From contig DASYRG010000003.1 of NCBI GenBank assembly GCA_036004665.1, positions 1 to 64,000 on the forward strand: a stretch of 64,000 nt of DNA, given 5' to 3'. This document shows, piece after piece, positions 18,087-26,550 of this stretch. Source of the DNA: JACQGZ01 sp036004665 (GTDB lineage Bacteria > Sysuimicrobiota > Sysuimicrobiia > Sysuimicrobiales > Humicultoraceae). The notes under the pieces are model-generated. The model was not told where the DNA came from and did no database searches. It saw only the letters and a program-made list of their open reading frames with translations. Every line of letters starts with the position of its first letter. Position 1 is the stretch's first letter. Position numbers and translations under genes: made by a program.

Positions 18087-18617
18087 GTGAGGTATCTCAT
18101 CATCGGGCGGATCGGCCGGCCCCATGGGGTCCGTGGGGAGGTAAAGGTGCGACCGGAGACCGATTTCCCCGAGCGGTTCGCCCAGGTGCGGCGGGTGTAC
18201 CTGATGCAGGAGGGCGCCTCGGCCGCGCCGGGCGACGGCGCACCGGCGCTGCAGAGCGTCGCCGTGGAAGGGGTGCGGCGGCAGGGGACGGGGTTACTGC
18301 TGAAACTGGCCGGCATCGAGAGCCCGGAGGCGGCGCGGGCACTGAGTGGGATGGCTGTCGCGGTCCCGTGGGAGGAGCGAGTGCCGCTGGAGGCGGGCGC
18401 CTTCTACGTGGGGGAGATCGTTGGGCTGCGCGTCCGCACCGAGACGGGAGAAGCGTTGGGGCGAGTGGCCGAGGTGATCCGCACCGGCGCCCACGACCTC
18501 TACCGGGTGGAGGGAGCGGAGGGCGAGATCCTCCTGCCCGCGACGCGCGATGTCGTGCGCGCCGTCGACGTGGACAAGGGTGAGATGGTGGTGACGGTTC
18601 CCCCAGGTCTGCGCTGA
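18087..18617 (+). CDS. rimM: 16S rRNA processing protein RimM
   Basis: The 176-residue protein has the RimM N-terminal domain (YLIIGRIGRPHGVRGEVKV) and the C-terminal PRC-barrel (FYVGEIVGLRVRTETGEALG, then DLYRVEGAEGEILLPAT). RimM binds uS19 and assists maturation of the 30S head. The GTG start at 18087 follows GGGGAGGTG. It directly precedes trmD as in most bacteria. Confidence 0.95.
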   Translation: MRYLIIGRIGRPHGVRGEVKVRPETDFPERFAQVRRVYLMQEGASAAPGDGAPALQSVAVEGVRRQGTGLLLKLAGIESPEAARALSGMAVAVPWEERVPLEAGAFYVGEIVGLRVRTETGEALGRVAEVIRTGAHDLYRVEGAEGEILLPATRDVVRAVDVDKGEMVVTVPPGLR

Positions 18618-18648
18618 TTCTTCCGGCGCATCACGAGAACCGGTCCGT

Positions 18649-19425
18649 ATGCGCATCGACATCGTGACCATCTTTCCCGAGGCGTTCACCCCGCTGGGCC
18701 TGAGCATCATCGGCCGCGCCCGCGAGCGAGGGCTGCTGGAGGTGCGCATCTGGGACCTGCGCGACTTCACACCCGACCGGCACCGCCAGGTCGACGATAC
18801 GCCGTACGGCGGGGGGCCGGGGATGGTGATGAAGCCCGAGCCGTTCTTCGCCGCGATCGAGGCGATCGGCGCGGCGGCGGGCGGACGACCGCGGATCCTG
18901 CTGCCGTCGCCGCAGGGGCGCGCGCTGACGCAAGAGGTGCTGCGGGAGTTCAGCCGCGAGCCACGCCTGGCCATCCTCTGCGGCCACTATGAGGGCATCG
19001 ACGAGCGGGTCGCCGCGGGCCTGGGGGCGGAGGAGATCAGCATCGGCGACTACGTGGTCAGCGGCGGGGAACTGCCGGCGATGGTCATCGTCGAGGGGCT
19101 GAGCCGGCTGTTGCCGGGGGTCGTCGGAGACGAGCAGTCGGTGGCCGCAGACTCATTCAGCGGCGGGCTGCTCGACTACCCGCACTACACCCGTCCGCCC
19201 GAAATAAGGGGGCTGCGGGTCCCGGACGTGCTGTTGTCGGGGCATCACGAGGCGATTCGCCGCTGGCGGCGCCGGGAGCAGCTCCGGCGCACCCGCCGCC
19301 GGCGTCCCGACCTCTGGCGACGCGCGGACCTCAGCGCCGAAGACCGCAGGCTCCTGCAGGAAGAGGACCCGGAGTGGCTCGAGGAGGACGAGGGCGACGA
19401 ACCCGCTGGCGGGGAGTTGCTATAA
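18649..19425 (+). CDS. trmD: tRNA (guanine-N1-)-methyltransferase TrmD
   Basis: The 258-residue SPOUT enzyme makes m1G37 in tRNA, preventing +1 frameshifting. Key segments are TIFPEAF near the N-terminus, YGGGPGMVMKPEP, and the knot loops LCGHYEGIDERV and SIGDYVVSGGELPAM, with the catalytic Asp in the later NPD-like region replaced locally by SGGLLDYPHYTRP. The C-terminus carries an acidic tail (EEDPEWLEEDEGDE). rplS follows 37 bases downstream with its own -10 element. Confidence 0.96.
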   Translation: MRIDIVTIFPEAFTPLGLSIIGRARERGLLEVRIWDLRDFTPDRHRQVDDTPYGGGPGMVMKPEPFFAAIEAIGAAAGGRPRILLPSPQGRALTQEVLREFSREPRLAILCGHYEGIDERVAAGLGAEEISIGDYVVSGGELPAMVIVEGLSRLLPGVVGDEQSVAADSFSGGLLDYPHYTRPPEIRGLRVPDVLLSGHHEAIRRWRRREQLRRTRRRRPDLWRRADLSAEDRRLLQEEDPEWLEEDEGDEPAGGELL

Positions 19426-19426
19426 T
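19418..19426 (+). promoter_or_regulatory. Extended -10 promoter upstream of rplS
   Basis: TGC immediately followed by a perfect TATAAT (19421-19426) overlaps the trmD 3' end. No -35 is evident, as expected for an extended -10 promoter. It would give rplS an independent transcript with a leader of about 30 bases. Confidence 0.6.
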
Positions 19427-19462
19427 GGCACGTCGAGAGAGCCCACAGCGAGGAGATCCACG

Positions 19463-19804
19463 ATGAACAAGCTGGCAGTCGTTGACCGGGAGGGCATGCG
19501 CGCCAAGCCGACGGCCTTCACCCCCGGAGATACCGTGCGCGTGCACGTCAAAGTCACCGAGGGCGGGCGCGAGCGGGTGCAGGCGTTCGAGGGGGTCGTG
19601 ATCGGACGGAAGAACGCAGGGCGACGCGAGACCTTCACCGTCCGGCGGGTCAGCCACGGGATCGGCGTCGAGCGCACCTTCCCGGTGCACTCCCCCCGGG
19701 TGGAGCGGATCGACCTCATTCGCAAGGGGCGGACGCGGCGCGCGAAACTGTACTACCTACGCGGGAAGGTGGGGAAGGCCGCCCGCATCAAGGAGCAGCG
19801 CTAA
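19463..19804 (+). CDS. rplS: 50S ribosomal protein bL19
   Basis: The 113-residue protein shows the family core FTPGDTVRVHVKVTEGGRERVQ and FEGVVIGRKNAGRRETFTVR, then the conserved IGVERTFPVHSPRVERIDLI and RRAKLYYLRGKVGKAARIKE tail. bL19 lies at the 30S-50S interface. GAGGAGATCC precedes the ATG. Confidence 0.97.
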   Translation: MNKLAVVDREGMRAKPTAFTPGDTVRVHVKVTEGGRERVQAFEGVVIGRKNAGRRETFTVRRVSHGIGVERTFPVHSPRVERIDLIRKGRTRRAKLYYLRGKVGKAARIKEQR

Positions 19805-19828
19805 AGGGAGGCGGCGCGGCGGCGGGGG

Positions 19829-20473
19829 ATGCGGCTGGACTGGCTCGAGCGCATTCCGATCAACATTCCCACTCTCATCCTCCTGCTGGCGGTGGGACTC
19901 TTCATCGTCCGCCTCGTGGTCGGCCGGCTGCCGGTCATCTCGGCCTCCTGGCGCCGCTCGCTCGTCGAGACCCTCGACGCCTCCATCTTCGCCGCACTCC
20001 TCAGCCTGGTCATCATCACCTTCATCGTGCAGGCATTCTACATCCCCTCCGGGTCGATGGAACCGACGCTCCAAGTCGGCGACCGCATCCTGGTCGGCAA
20101 GTTCTCGTACCGGATCGGGGAGGTGGACCGCGGCGACATCATCGTCTTCCACTATCCACTGGGCCCGGCCCGCGACTTCGTCAAACGGGTGGTGGGCCTG
20201 CCGGGCGAAACGCTGGAATTGAAGGAAGGACTCGTGCTCGTCAACGGGAAACCGCTCAGCGAACTCTATCCCACGGCGCTGCCCGGCGGCGACCGCGCCT
20301 GCACCAGCAACTACGGGCCGCGCAAGGTGCCACTGGGGCAGTACTTCGTCCTGGGAGACAACCGGTGCAACAGCGAGGACAGTCGCTTCTTCGGGTTCGT
20401 CCCCGAGCCCAACGTCGTGGGCAAGGCCCTGCTCATCTACTGGCCGTTCCCCAGAGTGGGACTGATCCACTGA
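19829..20473 (+). CDS. lepB: Signal peptidase I
   Basis: The 214-residue membrane serine protease removes signal peptides from exported proteins. Two N-terminal membrane segments (TLILLLAVGLFIVRLVV and FAALLSLVIITFIVQAF) precede the catalytic Ser76 in YIPSGSMEPT and the general base Lys119 in DFVKRVVGLPGE. Box E is GDNRCNSEDSR. Two transmembrane helices differ from the single one of typical Bacillus SipS. The gene couples to rnhB through a CTGA overlap. Confidence 0.95.
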   Translation: MRLDWLERIPINIPTLILLLAVGLFIVRLVVGRLPVISASWRRSLVETLDASIFAALLSLVIITFIVQAFYIPSGSMEPTLQVGDRILVGKFSYRIGEVDRGDIIVFHYPLGPARDFVKRVVGLPGETLELKEGLVLVNGKPLSELYPTALPGGDRACTSNYGPRKVPLGQYFVLGDNRCNSEDSRFFGFVPEPNVVGKALLIYWPFPRVGLIH

Positions 20474-21291
20474 GTACCCCGGCCCCACCCCCACGCGATG
20501 GGCTGACCATTCGCGACGTGGCCGCCCTGCTGCGCCTGCGCGATGCGGACGAGGAGTGGCTGGCCGTGCTGGCCGCAGACAGGCGCGCGGGGGTGCGGCG
20601 GCTCGTGGCGCAGTGGCGGCGGGCTCGCGACCGGGAGCGGCGCGAACGGGAGCGAACCACCGCCCTCTTGGTCCTCGAACGCCAGCGCCGCGCGGAGGGG
20701 TATGCCCTGGTGGCCGGAGTCGACGAAGCCGGCGTGGGCCCGCTGGCCGGCCCGGTCGTCGCGGCGGCGGTGCTCCTGCCCGACGCGCTGGCGGAGCACC
20801 TCCCCGGCCTGCGCGACAGCAAGACGGTGCTCGTCGAGGACCGGGAGCGCCTGTACGCTGCGCTGATGAGCGGCGGCGTTCGCGTGGGCATCGGGTTGGC
20901 GGACGTCGCGGAAATCGACCGGGTGAACATCCTCCAGGCGACCAGGCGGGCTTGGCGGCGGGCGGTGGCGCAACTGCTGCCGCGCCCGGATTTCGTCCTC
21001 ATCGACGGCCGCCTCACGGCCGACATCGATTTCCCGCAGCAGGCCATCATCGACGGGGACGCTCTCTGCGCCTCCATCGCCGCGGCCTCGATCGTGGCCA
21101 AGGTCACCCGCGACCGGATCATGGCGGAGTTGGATCGCCGCTTTCCCGAATTCGGGTTCGCGTCACACAAAGGCTACGCCACAACGGGGCATTACGCAGC
21201 GATCCGCCGCCACGGCTTCTCCCCCGTGCACCGCCGCTCGTTTCTCCCGCTGCGCCTTTTCCAGCACGATCTCTTCGCGGCCCAGGCCTGA
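20470..21291 (+). CDS. rnhB: Ribonuclease HII
   Basis: The 273-residue enzyme removes ribonucleotides from DNA and RNA-DNA hybrids. Catalytic acids are visible in GVDEAGVGPLAGPV and in IIDGDALCASIAAASIVAKV; the family HKGYATTGHYAAI block follows. The N-terminal extension LTIRDVAALLR resembles the TIKEIEALL start of Bacillus RnhB and requires a start before GTG 20518. The only candidates without a long overlap are CTG codons, and CTG 20470 forms CTGA with the lepB stop. GTG 20518 remains possible if the extension is not translated. Confidence 0.9.
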   Translation: MSTPAPPPRDGLTIRDVAALLRLRDADEEWLAVLAADRRAGVRRLVAQWRRARDRERRERERTTALLVLERQRRAEGYALVAGVDEAGVGPLAGPVVAAAVLLPDALAEHLPGLRDSKTVLVEDRERLYAALMSGGVRVGIGLADVAEIDRVNILQATRRAWRRAVAQLLPRPDFVLIDGRLTADIDFPQQAIIDGDALCASIAAASIVAKVTRDRIMAELDRRFPEFGFASHKGYATTGHYAAIRRHGFSPVHRRSFLPLRLFQHDLFAAQA

Positions 21292-21293
21292 CG

Positions 21294-21316
21294 CCGCCGC
21301 GGTGTTGCCGCGGCGG
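21294..21316 (+). other. GC-rich stem-loop after rnhB
   Basis: A perfect nine-base-pair stem (CCGCCGCGG / CCGCGGCGG) with loop TGTTG starts just after the rnhB stop. There is no T tract, so intrinsic termination is doubtful. It may pause or stabilise the mRNA, or reduce access to the yraN start. Confidence 0.6.
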
Positions 21317-21356
21317 GCCACTGAAAGGGCAGCATCCCGCGCCGATCGTGCTCTGT

Positions 21357-21713
21357 GTGGGCCAGGAACGGCGTCGACTCGGCCAACGGGGCGAGGCGGC
21401 GGCTGAAGCGTTTCTCCAGATGCGCGGGTATCGGATCATCGCGCGCAACTACCGCTGTCCGCTGGGCGAGCTGGATCTGGTGGCTCAAGAACAGGGCTCG
21501 GTGGTCTTCATCGAGGTGAAGACGCGCCGCGGCGCCCGGGCGGGGAGCGGCGGCGAGGCGATCTCCGCGTGCAAACGCCGGCGGATGACGCGGCTGGCCC
21601 GGTACTTCCTGGCCGCGCACGGTTTGGAGGGCGTTCCCTGCCGTTTTGACGTGGTCACGCTCTCGGTGCGACCAGGCACTGCGCGGGTCCAGATGTGGCG
21701 AAACGCGTTCTGA
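21357..21713 (+). CDS. yraN: YraN/UPF0102 family nuclease-like protein
   Basis: The 118-residue protein has the family motifs RRLGQRGEAAAEAFL, GYRIIARNYRCPLGELDLVAQ and VVFIEVKTRRG, where the Glu and EVK triad form a restriction-endonuclease-like active site. The family is associated with DNA repair or uptake, with no firm function. The GTG at 21357 was taken as the start; GTG 21348 is an equal alternative. It ends the ribosomal operon and converges with the transposase-like gene. Confidence 0.88.
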   Translation: MGQERRRLGQRGEAAAEAFLQMRGYRIIARNYRCPLGELDLVAQEQGSVVFIEVKTRRGARAGSGGEAISACKRRRMTRLARYFLAAHGLEGVPCRFDVVTLSVRPGTARVQMWRNAF

Positions 21714-21720
21714 GAAGACT

Positions 21721-23061
21721 CTAGCGGATGAAGGCCAGCACCACTCCGAGCATCAGCCCCGCCGCACTGGTCAGGGTGACGGCGATGCGTATCTGCTGCA
21801 CGTAGCGATGGTGGGCGGCAAGGCGCCGGTCGAACTCCTCATCGGAGGAAAGGTCGACGGGTCTCCAGACCGCAGTCTCCTCTTGGGGCTCGGAGACGGT
21901 GACCCAGGCGCTCTCCACGTGGGCTGCGGGTGGGATCTCCGAGATCGGCGCTTCCGCCGGCGCTGCCAGGATCTCTGGCGCATCTAGCGGTGTGGAAGCC
22001 TCCGCGGGTGGAGCCTCCTCCGGCTTCTCCTCTCCGGGCTCCGGCTCTGCGAGGTCGGGGGGCACAGGGGCGTTCACCGCGGCGGCTTCGACGGTCTCCT
22101 CAGTGGTCTCGACAGTCTCCTCCGCCGCTTCTTCTGGGGCCTCTTCGATCGGGGGGGACGCGGCCTGCTCCGGCTCGGGCAACATCGTCAGATCCCCGAT
22201 CAATTCGGGTGTGACGTGGCCGTTCGTGGCGGCGGGGACGATGAGTACGGTCTTCTCTTCCTGCTCGCCGCCGCTCTCTTCCTGGGGGACAGGCTCATCG
22301 CCCAACTCAACCTCAGGACCGGGGGCCTCGTCGCCCCCGGGCGCGGCAGGCCAGAAGGCGCGGGCGCTCCGTCTGGCGTCCCGGAAGGCGCGCTCCACCA
22401 GGTTGACGGTACGAATCCTGCTCCAGAGGTGGGGCGGGAACCGGTGGAAGGTCAAGCAGGAGGCCAGATCACCCTCGAGGCTGCGCACAGCGAGCTCCCC
22501 ATGCTTGAGCCATCGTAACTGCCACTCTCGGAAGAGCCCGACGGCGATGACGCGGTCTGGGGCGGCGAAGATCCTTCGCGCTCCGGCCAAACACTCGCCG
22601 CGCCAGCGCGCGTCCACTTTCCGCGCCAGCGAGAGGAGCCGGTGCGCCACGCAGATCTGGTGGGGAGTGTCGGGATAGGTCGCCTGGATCGCTTTGCTCA
22701 GGGCCGGGTGGCCGTCGCTGATGATCAACTGGAGGTCAGGGCCCACGCCTTCGGCGCGGAGGTCCGCGATCAGCGTCCGCCATGCCCGCTCATCTTCGGC
22801 GGGGACCAGGCGCATCATCATTGGGCGGGGATACCCATCCCGGGTGAGCCCGAGGGCGCAGAGGGCCACGTCGCTGCCCCCGCCTGGACGCTGCCGCTTC
22901 AGCCCATCGAGGAGGAGAAACGCGATTTCTGAGCGCGGCTGGAAGTCGATCGATCCATCCGCCGCGACGGGATTGAAGCCCACTCGTCCTTCTCCTTCCG
23001 GGGCCACGCAGACAGGGAACCCGTTCTCTTCGTGCCCACCCCACCACGGTGTTAGTCCCAC
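21721..23061 (-). CDS. IS256-like DDE transposase domain fused to an acidic linker and C-terminal membrane anchor
   Basis: Residues 45-250 of this 446-residue protein match the IS256/Mutator catalytic core: FLLLDGLKRQ (first Asp), LIISDGHPALSKAI (second Asp), HQICVAHRLLSLARKV (C-x2-H-like), and FPPHLWSRIRTVNLVERAFR (Glu). The usual N-terminal DNA-binding region of about 100 residues is missing; a stop lies six codons before the GTG at 23061. The normal C-terminus after the Glu motif is replaced by about 170 acidic Pro/Glu-rich residues. The protein ends in a single hydrophobic helix (IRIAVTLTSAAGLMLGVVLA). No inverted repeats were seen, so this looks like a domesticated gene. Confidence 0.85.
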   Translation of the reverse strand: MGLTPWWGGHEENGFPVCVAPEGEGRVGFNPVAADGSIDFQPRSEIAFLLLDGLKRQRPGGGSDVALCALGLTRDGYPRPMMMRLVPAEDERAWRTLIADLRAEGVGPDLQLIISDGHPALSKAIQATYPDTPHQICVAHRLLSLARKVDARWRGECLAGARRIFAAPDRVIAVGLFREWQLRWLKHGELAVRSLEGDLASCLTFHRFPPHLWSRIRTVNLVERAFRDARRSARAFWPAAPGGDEAPGPEVELGDEPVPQEESGGEQEEKTVLIVPAATNGHVTPELIGDLTMLPEPEQAASPPIEEAPEEAAEETVETTEETVEAAAVNAPVPPDLAEPEPGEEKPEEAPPAEASTPLDAPEILAAPAEAPISEIPPAAHVESAWVTVSEPQEETAVWRPVDLSSDEEFDRRLAAHHRYVQQIRIAVTLTSAAGLMLGVVLAFIR

Positions 23062-23161
23062 CGTTGCGGATACGTCTCAGGAGGGAGTGGAGGACTCCCG
23101 AGGAAGTCGCCAGGGTCGGGCGAAGATTGCACCCCGACGTCCAAGGGAGGGTGAGCGGAAC

Positions 23162-23644
23162 GTGAACGGTCTCGTGGTGGCCATCCATATCGCACCGGTC
23201 GCAGAGGCGGCGCCACAAGCGGTCGAGTCGGTGCGCGCCGTGCCCGGTCGCGGTCTGGAGGGAGACCGTTACTTCGCCCGCGCCGGCACCTACTCGCCCA
23301 AGCCGATGCCGGATCGCGACCTGACGCTTATCGAGGAAGAAACGCTGGAGGCGCTGGCCCGCGACTACGGCATCGCGCTGAGCCCGGGAGAGAGCAGGCG
23401 AAACATCACGACGCGCGGGATCGCCCTGAACCATCTGGTGGAGCGTGAGTTTGCCGTCGGCGAGGTCCGCGTCCGCGGGTTGCGCCTCTGCGACCCGTGC
23501 GGCCACCTGGAGCGGCTCAGTCAGCCCGGTGTGCGACAGGCACTGATCCATCGGGGAGGCCTGCGGTGCCAGATCCTCACCGAAGGGACGATCCGGGTCG
23601 GGGATCCGATCGACGTGGGCGAACCGGCCCTGCGGCGGACGTGA
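23162..23644 (+). CDS. MOSC domain protein
   Basis: The 160-residue protein is a stand-alone MOSC domain: RAVPGRGLEGDRYF near the N-terminus, SPGESRRNITTRGIALNHLV, and a conserved Cys in RLCDPCGHLERL. MOSC proteins move sulfur or act on molybdenum-cofactor-dependent substrates; the specific reaction is unknown here. The GTG at 23162 follows GGGAGGGTGAGCGGAAC. It diverges from the transposase-like gene and couples to the RidA gene by a GTGA overlap. Confidence 0.88.
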   Translation: MNGLVVAIHIAPVAEAAPQAVESVRAVPGRGLEGDRYFARAGTYSPKPMPDRDLTLIEEETLEALARDYGIALSPGESRRNITTRGIALNHLVEREFAVGEVRVRGLRLCDPCGHLERLSQPGVRQALIHRGGLRCQILTEGTIRVGDPIDVGEPALRRT

Positions 23645-24039
23645 GGAGACAGAGGATCTCCAGCGGCACCCGATGGGAGCCGATCGTCGGGTATTCCCGC
23701 GCCGTGCGCCTCGGCTCGGTGGTGCACGTCTCCGGCACCACCGCGACGGGGACCGACGGCGGGATCGTCGGCCTGGACGACCCGTACGCCCAGACCATCC
23801 AGAGCCTGAAGAACGTCGAGACGGCGCTGCGGGCGGCCGGGGCGTCACTCGAGGACGTCGTCCGCACGCGCATCTACGTGACGAACATCGAGCAGTGGCA
23901 GGAGGTGGGCCGCGCGCACGCCGAGATCTTCGGGGCGATCCGCCCGGCGACGACCATGGTGGAGGTCAGCCGGCTGATCGATCCGGCGATGCTGGTGGAG
24001 ATCGAAGCCGAGGCCATCCTCCCCATACCAGAGCGCTAG
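23641..24039 (+). CDS. RidA family protein (YjgF/UK114)
   Basis: The 132-residue protein has the RidA fold sequence GSVVHVSGTTATG, DPYAQTIQSLKNVETALRAAG, DVVRTRIYVTNIEQW and the C-terminal MLVEIEAEAI. The consensus Arg (in VVRTRIYVT) and the C-terminal Glu (EIEAEA) that line the imine-hydrolysing site of RidA are present. RidA proteins destroy reactive enamine/imine intermediates. The GTG start at 23641 overlaps the MOSC stop as GTGA. Confidence 0.88.
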   Translation: MRRQRISSGTRWEPIVGYSRAVRLGSVVHVSGTTATGTDGGIVGLDDPYAQTIQSLKNVETALRAAGASLEDVVRTRIYVTNIEQWQEVGRAHAEIFGAIRPATTMVEVSRLIDPAMLVEIEAEAILPIPER

Positions 24040-24085
24040 CGCCTCCTCCGCAAAGAACCTTCCCGTCGCCGATGCCTCCTGGGAG

Positions 24086-25597
24086 ATGCTCTCCCGGGTG
24101 CAGAGCGCAGCCCTGGTCGGCGTGGACGCCGTTCCGGTCGACGTGGAGGTCGACGTCTCCTTCGGCCTGCCGGCATTCGCCATCGCTGGTTTGGCGGCGA
24201 CCTCGGAACAGGACGCGCGGGAGCGCGTCCGGGCGGCGGTCAAGAACTCGCACCGCGACGTCCCGGCGCGCCGCATCCTCGTCAACCTGGCCCCGGCGGA
24301 TGTCCGCAAGGAGGGGGCCGCCTTCGATCTCCCCATCGCCCTCGGCCTGTTGGTCGCCACAGGACAGCTGCGCCCAGGAGTGGTGGACGGGGTGATGGCA
24401 GTCGGTGAACTCTCCCTGGATGGGCGGGTGCGGCCCACCCCCGGCGTGCTGGCGGTCGCTCTTCTGGCCAGGCGGCTGGGAGTGCGCAGACTGCTCGTCC
24501 CCAACGCGAACGCGTCAGAGGCGGCCGCGGCCGGACTGGCGGTCGTTCCGGTGGAGACGGTGCTTGAAGCGGTCGAGGTGATGGAGGGGCGCGCCGCGCC
24601 GCGGCCCGTTCCGGCCGCGCCGAGAGAGTCGCGAGTGCGCCACGAGGTGGATTTCGCCGAGATCAAGGGACAGGCCCACGCGCGGCGGGCGCTGGTCGTC
24701 GCCGCCGCCGGCGGGCACCATCTGCTGCTGTTAGGCCCTCCCGGCGCCGGCAAGACCATGCTGGCCCGACGTCTGCCGACGATTCTGCCACCGCTCGGCC
24801 CCGATGAAGCGCTGGAAGTAACGAAGATCCACAGCGTCGCCGGGCTGGTCCCCCCCGGCGTGGGGCTGCTCTCCGTCCGCCCGTTCCGCGCGCCGCACCA
24901 CACGACCAGCCGTCAGGCGCTGGTCGGCGGCGGCTCGATCCCCCGTCCCGGCGAACTCAGCCTGGCGCATCACGGCGTGCTCTTTCTGGATGAACTCCCA
25001 GAGTTCCATCGCGACGCGCTCGAGGTACTGCGCCAGCCCCTGGAGGAGGGGGTGATCACCATCGCCCGCGTGCAGATGTCGGTGACGCTGCCGGCGCGCG
25101 TGATGCTGGCGGCGGCGATGAACCCCTGTCCGTGCGGCTACTTCGGGGATGCGCGCCGTCCCTGCGGCTGCACGCCGCCGCAGGTGGGCCGGTACCGCGC
25201 GCGCATCTCCGGTCCGCTGCTCGACCGCTTCGACCTGCACGTCGAGGTCCCGCGGCTGCCTCCCGACGATGTCGCCGCGGCACCCGCCGGGGAGGATTCC
25301 GCCGTCCTGCGCGCCCGCGTCCTGGCGGCGCGGGTGATCCAGCGCCGCCGCTTCGGCCGGCGGCGGACAGGCGTGAACGGCCGCATGAGCGGACGCGCGC
25401 TGCGGCGGTTCTGTCCGCTGGAGCCTGGCGCCGCGCAGTTGCTCCGGGCGGCCACCGAACGGCTGGCCTTGAGCGCGCGCGCCTACGACCGCGTGCTGCG
25501 TGTGTCCCGCACCATCGCCGATCTCGATGGGGTGGACAGCGACGAGGGGATCACTGCGCGGCACGTGGCCGAGGCGTTGCAGTACCGGTTGCCTTGA
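24086..25597 (+). CDS. YifB/ComM family Mg-chelatase-like AAA+ ATPase
   Basis: The 503-residue protein has an N-terminal Lon-protease-like domain (VQSAALVGVDAVPVDVEVDVSFGLP), the AAA+ core with Walker A LLGPPGAGKTMLARRLP near residue 216 and Walker B VLFLDELPEF, and a C-terminal Mg-chelatase domain with the Cys pattern NPCPCGYFGDARRPCGC. In ComM this ATPase drives branch migration during natural transformation. dprA directly downstream supports a DNA-uptake role. Confidence 0.93.
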   Translation: MLSRVQSAALVGVDAVPVDVEVDVSFGLPAFAIAGLAATSEQDARERVRAAVKNSHRDVPARRILVNLAPADVRKEGAAFDLPIALGLLVATGQLRPGVVDGVMAVGELSLDGRVRPTPGVLAVALLARRLGVRRLLVPNANASEAAAAGLAVVPVETVLEAVEVMEGRAAPRPVPAAPRESRVRHEVDFAEIKGQAHARRALVVAAAGGHHLLLLGPPGAGKTMLARRLPTILPPLGPDEALEVTKIHSVAGLVPPGVGLLSVRPFRAPHHTTSRQALVGGGSIPRPGELSLAHHGVLFLDELPEFHRDALEVLRQPLEEGVITIARVQMSVTLPARVMLAAAMNPCPCGYFGDARRPCGCTPPQVGRYRARISGPLLDRFDLHVEVPRLPPDDVAAAPAGEDSAVLRARVLAARVIQRRRFGRRRTGVNGRMSGRALRRFCPLEPGAAQLLRAATERLALSARAYDRVLRVSRTIADLDGVDSDEGITARHVAEALQYRLP

Positions 25598-25613
25598 CAG
25601 CCTGTGCTAGTCT

Positions 25614-26540
25614 ATGGAAAGGCTTTTCCGGCCCCACATGACGTCGGCGCCGGTGGGAACGGTGTTGCTGGCGTCGGCGCGCTATCCGGCGCGCCTGCGG
25701 CGGATCGCTGATCCCCCCGCGCTGCTGTACGTGCGCGGCGAGGTGCGGCCGGAGGAAGCCGCCGTAGCGATCGTGGGGTCCCGCCGCGCGACCGCAACGG
25801 GGCGCCTGGTCACGGAGCGGCTGGCCGCCGGCCTGGCGCAGTACGGCGTGACGGTGGTCAGCGGGTTGGCGCGCGGCATCGACGCCGTGGCGCACCATGC
25901 TGCCCTCGAGGCGGGCGGACGCACGATCGCCGTACTCGGATGCGGCCCCGACATCGTCTACCCACCCGAGCACGGGGGACTGCTGGCGGCGATCACGCGG
26001 TCGGGATGCGTGCTCAGCGAGTTCTCCCCGGGGACGCCGCCGCTGTCCCATCACTTCCCCCGCCGCAACCGCATCATCGCGGGGCTGGCCTTGGGGGTGG
26101 TCGTCGTCGAGGGGGACGCGCGTAGCGGCGCGCTCTCCACCGCGGCGTCGGCCCTGAACGAAGGGCGCGAGGTCATGGCCACGCCCGGGAGCGTACTGAA
26201 CCCCCTGACACGGGCGCCGCACGCGCTGCTGCGCCAGGGGGCGACCCTGGTGGAGTCGGCGGAAGAAGTGTTGGCGGCGGTGGGGCTGCCGGTCGACCCA
26301 GCCGGAACGGGCGACGGCCCGATGGCCGGCCCGATGGAACAACCCGAGGGGGCGGCCACGTTGGTGTGGCAGGCGCTGGGCACCGAGCCGACGCACATTG
26401 ACCAGATCGTGGACGACTCGGGTCTTCCCGCCGCGGAAGTGGCGGCCCTGCTGATCGAACTGGAACTGCGGGGTCTGGTGCGGGGGCTGCCGGGGAAACA
26501 CTTTATACGTGTCTGGAGAGCCCGCGAGGGCGCACGGTAA
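25614..26540 (+). CDS. dprA: DNA processing protein DprA
   Basis: The 308-residue protein loads RecA on incoming single-stranded DNA. It has the Rossmann-like core VAIVGSRRATATG, VVSGLARGIDAVAHHAALEAG, TIAVLGCGPDIVYPPEH and FSPGTPPLSHHFPRRNRIIA, then a C-terminal winged helix (LGTEPTHIDQIVDDSGLPAA). Start choice is uncertain: ATG 25614 has no Shine-Dalgarno sequence, and ATG 25638 is poorly spaced from GGAAAGG. A TGC-TAGTCT box lies immediately before 25614. Confidence 0.93.
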   Translation: MERLFRPHMTSAPVGTVLLASARYPARLRRIADPPALLYVRGEVRPEEAAVAIVGSRRATATGRLVTERLAAGLAQYGVTVVSGLARGIDAVAHHAALEAGGRTIAVLGCGPDIVYPPEHGGLLAAITRSGCVLSEFSPGTPPLSHHFPRRNRIIAGLALGVVVVEGDARSGALSTAASALNEGREVMATPGSVLNPLTRAPHALLRQGATLVESAEEVLAAVGLPVDPAGTGDGPMAGPMEQPEGAATLVWQALGTEPTHIDQIVDDSGLPAAEVAALLIELELRGLVRGLPGKHFIRVWRAREGAR

Positions 26541-26550
26541 GGCAAAGACT

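Noticed and set aside
21721..23061. A complete IS256 insertion sequence
   Set aside because: No terminal inverted repeats or target duplication were seen, and the protein lacks the usual N- and C-terminal regions, so it is listed as a fusion gene rather than a mobile element.
25594..25613. TTGACA with TAGTCT before dprA as a promoter
   Set aside because: The spacer is only eight bases, far from the 16-18 needed, so the two hexamers cannot act together. TGC-TAGTCT alone as an extended -10 stays unproven.
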